From assembly GCF_017751145.1 (NCBI RefSeq), contig NZ_CP046640.1, positions 3,142,137 to 3,206,136 of the forward strand: a DNA stretch of 64,000 nucleotides. The letters are read 5' to 3'. The number at the start of each line of letters is the position of its first letter. Position 1 is the stretch's first letter. The translations under genes were made by a program, and so were the position numbers. Shown one piece after another: positions 57,631 through 64,000 of the stretch. This DNA is from Iocasia fonsfrigidae (lineage in GTDB: Bacteria > Bacillota > Halanaerobiia > Halanaerobiales > DTU029). The notes under the pieces are model-generated. The model searched no databases and was not told the origin of the DNA. It saw only the letters and a program-made list of their open reading frames with translations.

Positions 57631-58075
57631 CAATAATCTCCTTCCACATAATAAGGGCATCTTCATGGTCATTAGTATAATATTTAGGCCTACATCCAAC
57701 AGGGATAAAGCCATATTTTTTGTAGAGGGCTATAGCAGAACTATTACTTACCCTAACCTCCAGTGTTACCCTGAGGCTTCCTTCCTGTTTTGCCCTGACA
57801 ACAAGTCTATTTAACAATTTTCGGGCTATACCCTTCCTCCTATATAAGGGGTCAACTGCTAAATTGGTTATATGTAATTCATCAATAATAACCCAGCCAC
57901 CTATATAGCCAATAACTTTACTGCTATTTAAAGCTACAAAATAATGGGCATAAGGGTTTTCCTTAATCTCCCTGCAGAAAGACCTGAGTGACCATGGGTC
58001 TGGAAAAGAATCCTCCTCTATTCTTAAGACATCATCAAGGTGTGTCTCCTTCATCGAAACTATCTCTATATACAT
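57617..58075 (-). CDS. rimI: ribosomal-protein-alanine N-acetyltransferase RimI
   Basis: The product has 152 residues from the ATG at 58075, because AGGTGA precedes it and overlaps the tsaB stop. A GTG three codons earlier sits inside that site. The GNAT motif A for acetyl-CoA is LAVDPLYRRKGIARKLLNRL. LEVRVSNSSAIALYKKYGFIPVGCRPKYY is the classic RimI C-terminal stretch. In many Firmicutes it is found between tsaB and tsaD, as here. Confidence 0.95.
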   Translation of the reverse strand: MYIEIVSMKETHLDDVLRIEEDSFPDPWSLRSFCREIKENPYAHYFVALNSSKVIGYIGGWVIIDELHITNLAVDPLYRRKGIARKLLNRLVVRAKQEGSLRVTLEVRVSNSSAIALYKKYGFIPVGCRPKYYTNDHEDALIMWKEIIDEGE

Positions 58076-58080
58076 TTCAT

Positions 58081-58794
58081 TCACCTGGATTCTTTTTTAT
58101 ACCAGTTTATTTCCGCCTGAGGCCTTTTAAGGTAGTTGGGTTTGATAGCCAAATAGCCATCATCCAGACCTTTCTTAAGATAATATGCACCGAGTTCAGC
58201 TACCAATCCCCCCTGAGGATAATTCAAAACAAAAGATAGTGGGATTAGTTCCAGTGAAGCATTATTAAATACCTCCTGATACTGTACGAAACCATTACCC
58301 ATTACATATATTTTTTTAGAATCAGCAACTCCCTTTAAACGTTCAATCAGCTCAGTAACAGATAAAGCACTATCCCCCCATATCTTTACCTTTTTAATAT
58401 CCTTATTCCAGCTATCATACATTGCACAGTACACCCGTTCACGTCTAGCATCAAGTAGGGGAAGAATCATACCCTCACAAGCCTGGGCCCCATAGGCCAT
58501 TATATCAAGGGTAGATAAACCTTTCACAGGTAATTTTCTCACCTGGGCAAATGTCTTAATCGTACTTAAACCAATTCTCAGCCCGGTAAAAGAACCCGGG
58601 CCAAGGCCAACCGCCAGACCGGTCAGTTCATCAATAGAATAATTTGTCTCTTTAAATAAATAATCAATATTGGGAATAAGGCGTTCACTATGGCGGTGTA
58701 TCAACTCTATATTTATCTCAGCAAGCAGACCATGTTCTCCTACTAAAGCAATAGCAGCTACCGGACTGCTAGTATCAATCCCTAATACTAACAT
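58081..58794 (-). CDS. tsaB: tRNA t6A37 threonylcarbamoyltransferase subunit TsaB
   Basis: The product has 237 residues from the ATG at 58794, preceded by GAAGGGAT. The six-codon longer form would place the ribosome-binding site inside coding. VLGIDTSSPVAAIALV and AVGLGPGSFTGLRIGLSTIKTFA mark the family, as does LLDARRERVYCAMY. It is an inactive paralogue of TsaD that scaffolds the complex. It overlaps tsaE by 20 bp. Confidence 0.95.
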   Translation of the reverse strand: MLVLGIDTSSPVAAIALVGEHGLLAEINIELIHRHSERLIPNIDYLFKETNYSIDELTGLAVGLGPGSFTGLRIGLSTIKTFAQVRKLPVKGLSTLDIMAYGAQACEGMILPLLDARRERVYCAMYDSWNKDIKKVKIWGDSALSVTELIERLKGVADSKKIYVMGNGFVQYQEVFNNASLELIPLSFVLNYPQGGLVAELGAYYLKKGLDDGYLAIKPNYLKRPQAEINWYKKESR

Positions 58795-59260
58795 TTTTTT
58801 TAATCCCTTCAATTAATTTTTTGCTCCTAACACCCTCTGCTTCAAGGGTAATTTCTCTTGCATCATCTGCTAGTCTATCTATTTTAACATAAATATAATC
58901 AGGAGACAAAAAACCATAGGCCAGCTCCGGCCATTCAATAATAATTATCCCCTTCCTATCCAGGTAATCCTCAAACCCCAGGTCCAGTAGGTCTGTCTCA
59001 TCTTCAAGGCGGTAAAAATCCATATGATACAAAGGAAGTTCACCACTATATTCATTAACCAGGGTATAAGTGGGACTACTGACATCATCAATGATCCCCA
59101 TTCCACTGGCAATCCCCTGTACAAAAACTGTCTTACCTACACCCAGGTCTCCTGATAAAAGAATCACCTGCTCTCTTTCTATTAAGTGACCAATTATTTC
59201 CCCAAGGAAAAAAGTCTCTTTTGCTGTCTTACTCCTAAATTGAAATATTGTCTGCTCCAT
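58775..59260 (-). CDS. tsaE: tRNA t6A37 biosynthesis ATPase TsaE
   Basis: The product has 161 residues from the ATG at 59260, behind GAGGTGA. The P-loop is LLSGDLGVGKTVFVQGIA, followed by SSPTYTLVNEY and the conserved LYHMDFYRLED with EWPE downstream. It cycles the TsaBD complex with ATP. It lies in the tsaE-tsaB-rimI-tsaD order common in Firmicutes. Confidence 0.95.
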   Translation of the reverse strand: MEQTIFQFRSKTAKETFFLGEIIGHLIEREQVILLSGDLGVGKTVFVQGIASGMGIIDDVSSPTYTLVNEYSGELPLYHMDFYRLEDETDLLDLGFEDYLDRKGIIIIEWPELAYGFLSPDYIYVKIDRLADDAREITLEAEGVRSKKLIEGIKKNVSIRD

Positions 59261-59283
59261 ATACTTCACCTCATATTTTCCAC

Positions 59284-59688
59284 TTAAGCTGTCTCCCTTT
59301 TTACTATCATATCCAAAATTTCAGCTGATTTCAATATTACCTTATAGCACTTAATCTCATCATTACGGTAGCTCTCTTTTAAAGGGGCACAATCAATAGA
59401 GCCCATCTCTCTTTCATAAATACTAAAAAACTCCTTACTAAGTTCCTTTATTCTGGAGCTCTCATGAGCCCTTTCTTCAACAAAGAGATTCCCCATTACC
59501 ATCAGAGCAGCTGTTAAAGCACCACATTTATCTTCTATGGCCATGCCCCCACCAAAGGCAGCAGCTAGTTTCAGGGCATTCCTGGACAAACCAAGGTCAT
59601 AGGCCTTATTAGCCCCATATAAAATTGTCTCAGCACAATTAAGGTCTTCTTCCTGACCAAAACCATCTTTAATTAAATCTGTTAACAA
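59284..59688 (-). CDS. C_GCAxxG_C_C family redox-type protein
   Basis: The product has 134 residues from a TTG at 59688, since an in-frame stop lies just upstream. Cysteines are spaced as in the C_GCAxxG_C_C family (PF09719): DLNCAETIL near residue 17, then GGGMAIEDKCGALTAALMVMG, IDCAPL and IKCYKV near the end. The family is thought to bind a metal or redox cofactor, and no firm function is known to me. Neighbouring genes give no further clue. Confidence 0.78.
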   Translation of the reverse strand: MLTDLIKDGFGQEEDLNCAETILYGANKAYDLGLSRNALKLAAAFGGGMAIEDKCGALTAALMVMGNLFVEERAHESSRIKELSKEFFSIYEREMGSIDCAPLKESYRNDEIKCYKVILKSAEILDMIVKRETA

Positions 59689-59764
59689 TCCCCTTCACTC
59701 TCCTCATTTTTTATATTATATCCTTAAAAATCCTCAAATACCCTGTTAAACACAGCTGTTTTAT

Positions 59765-60145
59765 TTAACTTACCAAATAAAACTTACTTAAAACAGTCTT
59801 TGCTGTCTTAAGGTTTTCCTCTTTAATTAAGATATAGTCTGTATTATAGGTAGAGAGGACAAATACACTAATCTCATTTTCTGCCAGTACTGTAGTCAGT
59901 GAAGAAACGATCCCGATAAGATCAAACCCCAGGGGGCCCTCAACTTCAATTGCCGCCCAACCCTTTTCTGACTTTACCCCAACTGGAACAGATTCTTCAG
60001 CAGATACTATTGATAATTCATTCCTGGTTCTAGTTATTGAATAAAAATCACGGCTTTCTAATACCCACTTTGGTATTGGCCGATCTTTATCCACACTACA
60101 AACTGCCAACCTTTTCGGTAAAACTTTTAATGATAATTTTTCCAC
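59765..60145 (-). CDS. ACT-domain protein of the CASTOR/ACT_7 type
   Basis: The product has 126 residues from the GTG at 60145, behind AGGGGGG. The N-terminal part LSLKVLPKRLAVCSVDKD and the C-terminal ACT part WAAIEVEGPLGFDLIGIVSSLTTVLAENEISVFVLSTYNTDYILIKEEN match small bacterial amino-acid-binding ACT proteins. It probably senses an amino acid. Its partner is unknown. Confidence 0.85.
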   Translation of the reverse strand: MEKLSLKVLPKRLAVCSVDKDRPIPKWVLESRDFYSITRTRNELSIVSAEESVPVGVKSEKGWAAIEVEGPLGFDLIGIVSSLTTVLAENEISVFVLSTYNTDYILIKEENLKTAKTVLSKFYLVS

Positions 60146-60175
60146 ATATATTCCCCCCTGTTGATTACATATCAT

Positions 60176-60389
60176 TATTTTCTCTAAAACAAGAAAAAAA
60201 TCCTTCTTTTTTATTATTTAAAGTTCTTTCATAATTACCTTTGTCTTGCATAATTACATGAAAGAGCCACTTAAAACGGAGCACCTAGGGAACTCCCTAT
60301 TTAAACAAACCATACAAGAAAATTAAGGTTGCAGGCTTGAGTATAACCGATTAGGAAAAAGGCCGTTTTTCTGTTTGACCGAAGGGAGT
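60176..60389. other. unexplained 214-bp intergenic stretch
   Basis: No gene was found between the ACT gene and the SIR2-like gene. It is less AT-rich than most gaps here and holds several short inverted repeats: AACTCCC at 60291-60297 is mirrored by GGGAGTT at 60384-60390, and GGAG/CTCC occurs near 60279-60296. An A-run/GGCCG/T-run segment near 60355-60371 may terminate the SIR2 transcript. No known riboswitch or mobile element end was recognised. Confidence 0.4.
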
Positions 60390-61538
60390 TTAAAACAACA
60401 ATTGAGAATAATCCTGCCAGCTAAATGATTCAACTGGTATTGAGATATTATATGCTTTTTTTTGCTTTTCCCAAAGATACCAGTTATCCCTGATTCCTTT
60501 GCGGGCATATTTAATACAATTTACAGTATCTGGTCCAAGCAGAAGGATCTTATGTTTTGCTGTCTCATTCATCCAGTTGATAATCCAGGAATTTATCCCT
60601 TGATCACCAAAACTATAACCAGCTATAATTAAACTATCCACACTGGGGAGCAGGCGGTAAAAACTATAATGAACGTCAACATAGATACTGCGGTGGTATT
60701 CCAATATCTTATTTATCCTACCGGTTAGAATAAGAGGTCTAACCCCAATCTGTTCTATATTAGTCATTTTTTCCTGATTATCCAAGTCCCTGGAACCATA
60801 GAATTCTTTATTACCCTGTTTATACCTGTACCAGTTAACAGAGCCGTGTAGTTTAAGGAGTCTAAGTCTCCCAGAATCATCTATTAAAGACCCCGGCTGC
60901 CAGTGCCTTATCCCACTTTCATCAGCAAAACCATCAACATATGGCAGCTTGTTTTTACTAAAATAATGTTCCAGTACAGTATCATGATTTAGGGTGAAAA
61001 TATTAATTGAACCTACATTAGCATCCTCAATAAGCTCCTTAATAAAGGAAAGATAATCTAAATTAGCAGGTTTATGAGAGAGTAGGTCTGTAACTACATC
61101 AGCAATGTAAGCAACGCTATAACTGGCCAGTTTGGCTATTGTCCAGGAAAAACCTTTTTTAGCAAAATTAAGTTCTTTTTTAACAAGTGGTTTTATTTTT
61201 TCCACAAAAAAAACCACAATCGGGTTTTCATATTCACTGGTAAAATCCTTAATCTGTCTTACTACATAATAGAGATCCTCATAGCTTATATTTGACTTAT
61301 TAAAAAAAACTGTAATTTCTCTTTTTATTATACTTAAAAACCTAATTATATTATTAACACAGCTATCAGGGTTTTTATGTTTTCTAATATAAAAACGACC
61401 CCGGTCTTGATTAAAGCCCTGATCATATATTACTCCCTTTCCTGACATTATCCTTTTTGTTATATCATCAGTTGAAGGCATCCCAGCTGCAGCAGAAGCA
61501 CCCGCCCCCAGAAAAAGAGAAATATTTTGTTTAACCAT
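60390..61538 (-). CDS. stand-alone SIR2-like NAD-binding protein
   Basis: The product has 382 residues. The NAD-binding motif is LFLGAGASAAAGMPSTDDI (residues 8-26). INIFTLNHDTVLE carries Asn184 and Asp186, LLKLHGSVNWYR carries the catalytic-type His231, and IIAGYSFGDQGINSWI (304-319) is the C-terminal sirtuin motif. There is a helical insert at about 55-160. Such SIR2-like domains in bacteria often deplete NAD during phage infection. A lone gene without a known defence partner makes this only a possibility. It may instead be a metabolic or repair NADase. The ribosome-binding site is weak. Confidence 0.78.
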   Translation of the reverse strand: MVKQNISLFLGAGASAAAGMPSTDDITKRIMSGKGVIYDQGFNQDRGRFYIRKHKNPDSCVNNIIRFLSIIKREITVFFNKSNISYEDLYYVVRQIKDFTSEYENPIVVFFVEKIKPLVKKELNFAKKGFSWTIAKLASYSVAYIADVVTDLLSHKPANLDYLSFIKELIEDANVGSINIFTLNHDTVLEHYFSKNKLPYVDGFADESGIRHWQPGSLIDDSGRLRLLKLHGSVNWYRYKQGNKEFYGSRDLDNQEKMTNIEQIGVRPLILTGRINKILEYHRSIYVDVHYSFYRLLPSVDSLIIAGYSFGDQGINSWIINWMNETAKHKILLLGPDTVNCIKYARKGIRDNWYLWEKQKKAYNISIPVESFSWQDYSQLLF

Positions 61539-61685
61539 AATTTTTACCCGCCTTCTAAAATACTTATATTTATTTTATAATTATAGGAAGGTAATTATGT
61601 AAAAAACCACCTATTCAATTATTAAAGAAATAAGCGGTCTATAATTTATTAGTTTTTAAATATGTTTTCTCCACATCTTTAAAGT

Positions 61686-63068
61686 TTACACTAATTCAGC
61701 AGACACATCTTCTCTAGTGACATTTTTTCTTTTTTCTTCTAGATTTTTATACGTCCTTATTAATAAAAACATTGAGACAAGGAAAGTTAAAAAATCAGCC
61801 AGGGGTTGGGCTAAAAATATAGATTTTACTCCTACTAAATAAGAAAGAATAATTAAAGTCGGTATAAAAAAGATACCCTGTCTGGACAATGATAAAAAAC
61901 CCGCTGGAACAGCTTTACCCATTGCCTGATAAAGCATACTGGCAGTTACATTTAAACCAAGTACTGGGAGCATAGTTGAAAAGTATTTTAAGCCAACAGC
62001 AGCAATTTCAATTACTGCTGTATCCTTAGAAAATATACTAATTAACTGTCTGCTAAAAACAATAAAGATAATTGTCATTATCACACAAAATATTGTTGTT
62101 CTTTTAATCGTAATCCGGATAGATTCCAGTAAACGGTCAAACAATATAGCCCCATAATTAAAACCCGCCACCGGTTGAAAGGCCTGTCCAAATCCTAATA
62201 CAACCATTAAGGGTAACGAAAACACCCTGTTTATAATACCAATAGCCGCTACATATATATCATTATAATACCCGGCAGTATTATTCAAAAGGGCCATGGC
62301 TATACTTATTAAAACCTGGCGCATTAGAGTTGGGAGACCCATTTTAATAATTTCAGTAAAAATTTTAACTGAAGGAGAAAAATCCCTTAAATTTATTTCT
62401 AAAATACTCCTGCCGCTGAAATAATAATATAATAATATTATGGTAGATACAGCCTGGGCTAATACTGTTGCCAGAGCAGCCCCGGCAACCCCCATGTTTA
62501 AAACAAAAATAAAAATAGGATCAAGAATAATATTCAAGCCAGCTCCAATAGCCATAGCAAACATACTCATTTTAGCATTCCCCTCGGCCCTGACCATACT
62601 ATTCAAATTCATATTGTTTATTGTAAATATTGTTCCAAGAATAATAATACTACCATATTCCATAGCATATGGTAATATAGTATCAGTTGCACCAAAAACC
62701 TTAACAATAGCTTCTAAAAAAATGTATCCCAGGGCTGCCAGAAATATTCCAAAAACACTGGTCATAATAAATGAGGTAGAAACCACTTTATTAGCCATGT
62801 TTTTCTTATCTTCACCAAGCAATCTGGAGATATAGGATGCTGAACCCATACCAAAGGTCATACCAAAGGCTGATAATAACATAAAAATAGGAAAAACTAC
62901 AGTAACAGCACCAATCGATAATATTCCTAATCTACCGACAAATACCGTATCCACTAAATTATAAACAGCTGTAACTAACATACCAATAATTGCAGGTATG
63001 GACATATTGCTTAGTACTTTAGGTATTGTTTCTTCTGCCATCATTCTGGTCTTTTTATCTTTATACAT
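61686..63068 (-). CDS. MATE-family efflux transporter
   Basis: The product has 460 residues with twelve predicted helices in two halves. The N-terminal MSIPAIIGMLVTAVYNLVDTVFVGRLG is the family hallmark, and MGVAGAALATVLAQAVSTIIL and ALAFNYGA-like VAGFNYGAILFDRLLESI follow. It exports drugs or metabolites with sodium or protons. It lies 31 bp after the TetR gene, has a GGAGG site, and should be induced by the TetR ligand. Confidence 0.93.
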   Translation of the reverse strand: MYKDKKTRMMAEETIPKVLSNMSIPAIIGMLVTAVYNLVDTVFVGRLGILSIGAVTVVFPIFMLLSAFGMTFGMGSASYISRLLGEDKKNMANKVVSTSFIMTSVFGIFLAALGYIFLEAIVKVFGATDTILPYAMEYGSIIILGTIFTINNMNLNSMVRAEGNAKMSMFAMAIGAGLNIILDPIFIFVLNMGVAGAALATVLAQAVSTIILLYYYFSGRSILEINLRDFSPSVKIFTEIIKMGLPTLMRQVLISIAMALLNNTAGYYNDIYVAAIGIINRVFSLPLMVVLGFGQAFQPVAGFNYGAILFDRLLESIRITIKRTTIFCVIMTIIFIVFSRQLISIFSKDTAVIEIAAVGLKYFSTMLPVLGLNVTASMLYQAMGKAVPAGFLSLSRQGIFFIPTLIILSYLVGVKSIFLAQPLADFLTFLVSMFLLIRTYKNLEEKRKNVTREDVSAELV

Positions 63069-63099
63069 TTAAAAACCTCCATAAATTAATTTGATTTAT

Positions 63100-63702
63100 T
63101 TACAATATGTTATTTTCAGTATATGACTGTAGCAGATCAAGGATAAATTGAATGTTTGCTTCTTGATTTTTAGCATAAAATTTAAGGAGAGTTGGTATAG
63201 AGGTCTGAATAATAATAAATAACTTTTTTAATTCCTCTTGATAAAGATCTATACAAACCTCACTATAATCACGTTTAAAATTAATTAAAAATAAATTATA
63301 TACTTTAGTAAAAATAATTTCATTAAACCTTATTTTATCTATTGCATTTTTCTTATCTTTATGTAAATCATTATTTTCATGGATATACCTAAATATTTTT
63401 TTTACAATTACTTTATTTCTACACATTTCTTTATATAAAATTGTAAAAAATGTTTTAAGATATTCTTTTTTTATGTTATTTGTTTCATGAGATAGTTTAT
63501 GATATATCATATCCCAGTTTTCTTCAAAAATTTTTAAAAATAAATCCCATTTAGTAGGAAAATAATTATAAATAGTCCCTACAGCAATCCCAAGTTCATC
63601 AGCAATACTCTTCATACATACATCTTGATATGAATTTTCCTTAAAAAGCTTTAGAGAACTGTCAATAATCTTTCCCCTTAGATTCTTAATTTTTTTAGGC
63701 AT
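63100..63702 (-). CDS. TetR-family repressor of the MATE gene
   Basis: The product has 200 residues from the ATG at 63702, which has GGGGAGTG upstream. An ATG five codons earlier overlaps that site. The helix-turn-helix reads NLRGKIIDSSLKLFKENSYQDVCMKSIADELGIAVGTIYNYFPTKWDLF. The C-terminal ligand-binding part is diverged. It heads the operon and has two operator copies at its promoter. Confidence 0.9.
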   Translation of the reverse strand: MPKKIKNLRGKIIDSSLKLFKENSYQDVCMKSIADELGIAVGTIYNYFPTKWDLFLKIFEENWDMIYHKLSHETNNIKKEYLKTFFTILYKEMCRNKVIVKKIFRYIHENNDLHKDKKNAIDKIRFNEIIFTKVYNLFLINFKRDYSEVCIDLYQEELKKLFIIIQTSIPTLLKFYAKNQEANIQFILDLLQSYTENNIL

Positions 63703-63737
63703 AATCCCACTCCCCATAAATTATGCAATAACATTAT

Positions 63738-63752
63738 ATGAATCCCATTCAT
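63738..63752 (-). promoter_or_regulatory. TetR operator, downstream site
   Basis: ATGAATCCCATTCAT is an interrupted palindrome (ATGAAT-CCC-ATTCAT). It lies about 6 bp after the -10 box, where it would cover the transcription start. Confidence 0.82.
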
Positions 63753-63757
63753 ATAAT

Positions 63758-63786
63758 ATTATAATGAATGGGATTCATAATGTCAA
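63758..63786 (-). promoter_or_regulatory. consensus promoter with operator in the spacer, tetR-MATE operon
   Basis: TTGACA (63781-63786) and TATAAT (63758-63763) are 17 bp apart. The spacer holds the second operator ATGAATGGGATTCAT (63764-63778), the exact reverse complement of the downstream site. Binding there would block RNA polymerase directly. Confidence 0.88.
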
Positions 63787-64000
63787 TAATTATTTTAATT
63801 TCTAATAGCAAAATAAATTTATAAATAAATATAATTAATCATCCTATATTTTCTATAGGATGGCATGGTTTTAGTACCCTGCCTGGTTTTAGTATATAAT
63901 CTATATGCTAGAACCCAGGTGAATGTGCACCTATAAACAATAGATGGACAAGCTACCTACTTAGAACAAAATAATATTTAAAACCTTATGACTCAAATTT
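63787..64000. other. right-end intergenic stretch with hairpin and short tandem repeat
   Basis: No gene was recognised. ATCCTATA (63841-63848) and TATAGGAT (63854-63861) form a perfect 8-bp hairpin. TGGTTTTAGTA occurs twice, at 63866-63876 and 63884-63894, an 18-bp period. GGTG and CACC near 63920-63933 form another small stem. The stretch may be the leader or tail of a gene beyond the window. Confidence 0.4.

Noticed and set aside
60176-60389. Insertion-sequence or group II intron remnant
   Set aside because: Short inverted repeats are present, but no transposase or reverse-transcriptase fragment, domain V-like hairpin or target-site duplication could be recognised.

Overview
The window reads as chromosome from an anaerobic, low-GC, saccharolytic Firmicute of the Halanaerobiales type (Halocella/Iocasia-like); this placement is an inference from gene content. 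The five solute-binding proteins all carry cleavable signal peptides ending in AxA-like sites with no lipobox cysteine. That fits a diderm Firmicute with a periplasm. Every recognised gene lies on the minus strand except one 59-residue LysM protein at 52834-53013. No rRNA, tRNA, CRISPR array or intact insertion sequence was seen.

Right-to-left layout of the sugar half (1-25.8 kb). A LacI regulator (13457-14491) and three near-identical operators (TGTACGCGTGTACA type) control a beta-glucan operon: family-5 binding protein, two Opp-type permeases, two Opp-type ATPases, GH1 beta-glucosidase, secreted CBM-GH16 laminarinase and a GH94 cellodextrin phosphorylase. Next come two linked arabinose-polymer operons, each with a binding protein and two permeases. 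One has a GH51 arabinofuranosidase and a small Cys-rich DUF6171-like protein. The other has a secreted GH43 enzyme and a LacI regulator with TCTAAACGTTTAGA-type operators. The left edge holds most of a YesM-type sensor kinase, cut by the window end.

Central block (25.8-38.7 kb): ECF transporter S component, YerC/TrpR-like regulator, guaA, asd, a chemoreceptor, a class V aminotransferase, and a trp operon trpE-G-D-C-F-A that lacks trpB. The trp leader contains a sigma-A promoter, about fifteen (G/U)AG triplets at mostly 5-nt spacing, and an intrinsic terminator in front of trpE. This is the signature of TRAP-type attenuation and the strongest regulatory find of the window. A shorter run of the same triplets covers the trpD ribosome-binding site.

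Region 38.7-52.6 kb: a GH127 beta-L-arabinofuranosidase operon with its own ABC importer, headed by an AraR-type GntR/LacI hybrid regulator with a 20-bp perfect palindrome at the promoter. After it comes a ribose-type (RbsABC) importer operon with a LacI regulator, a DUF4432 aldose-epimerase-like protein and a large cupin protein, whose sugar is unknown.

Right end (52.8-64 kb): LysM protein, groES-groEL under a perfect CIRCE element, a tRNA t6A cluster (tsaE, tsaB, rimI, tsaD) with radical SAM, ACT-domain and C_GCAxxG_C_C-type genes, a stand-alone SIR2-like protein of possible defence function, and a TetR-MATE efflux pair. The TetR pair has a consensus promoter with one operator filling the 17-bp spacer.

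Recurring structural themes are a stem-loop directly after each first-position binding-protein gene, a 61-bp 5'-UTR element repeated in front of two exported-protein genes, and a deleted relic copy of the DUF6171-like gene.
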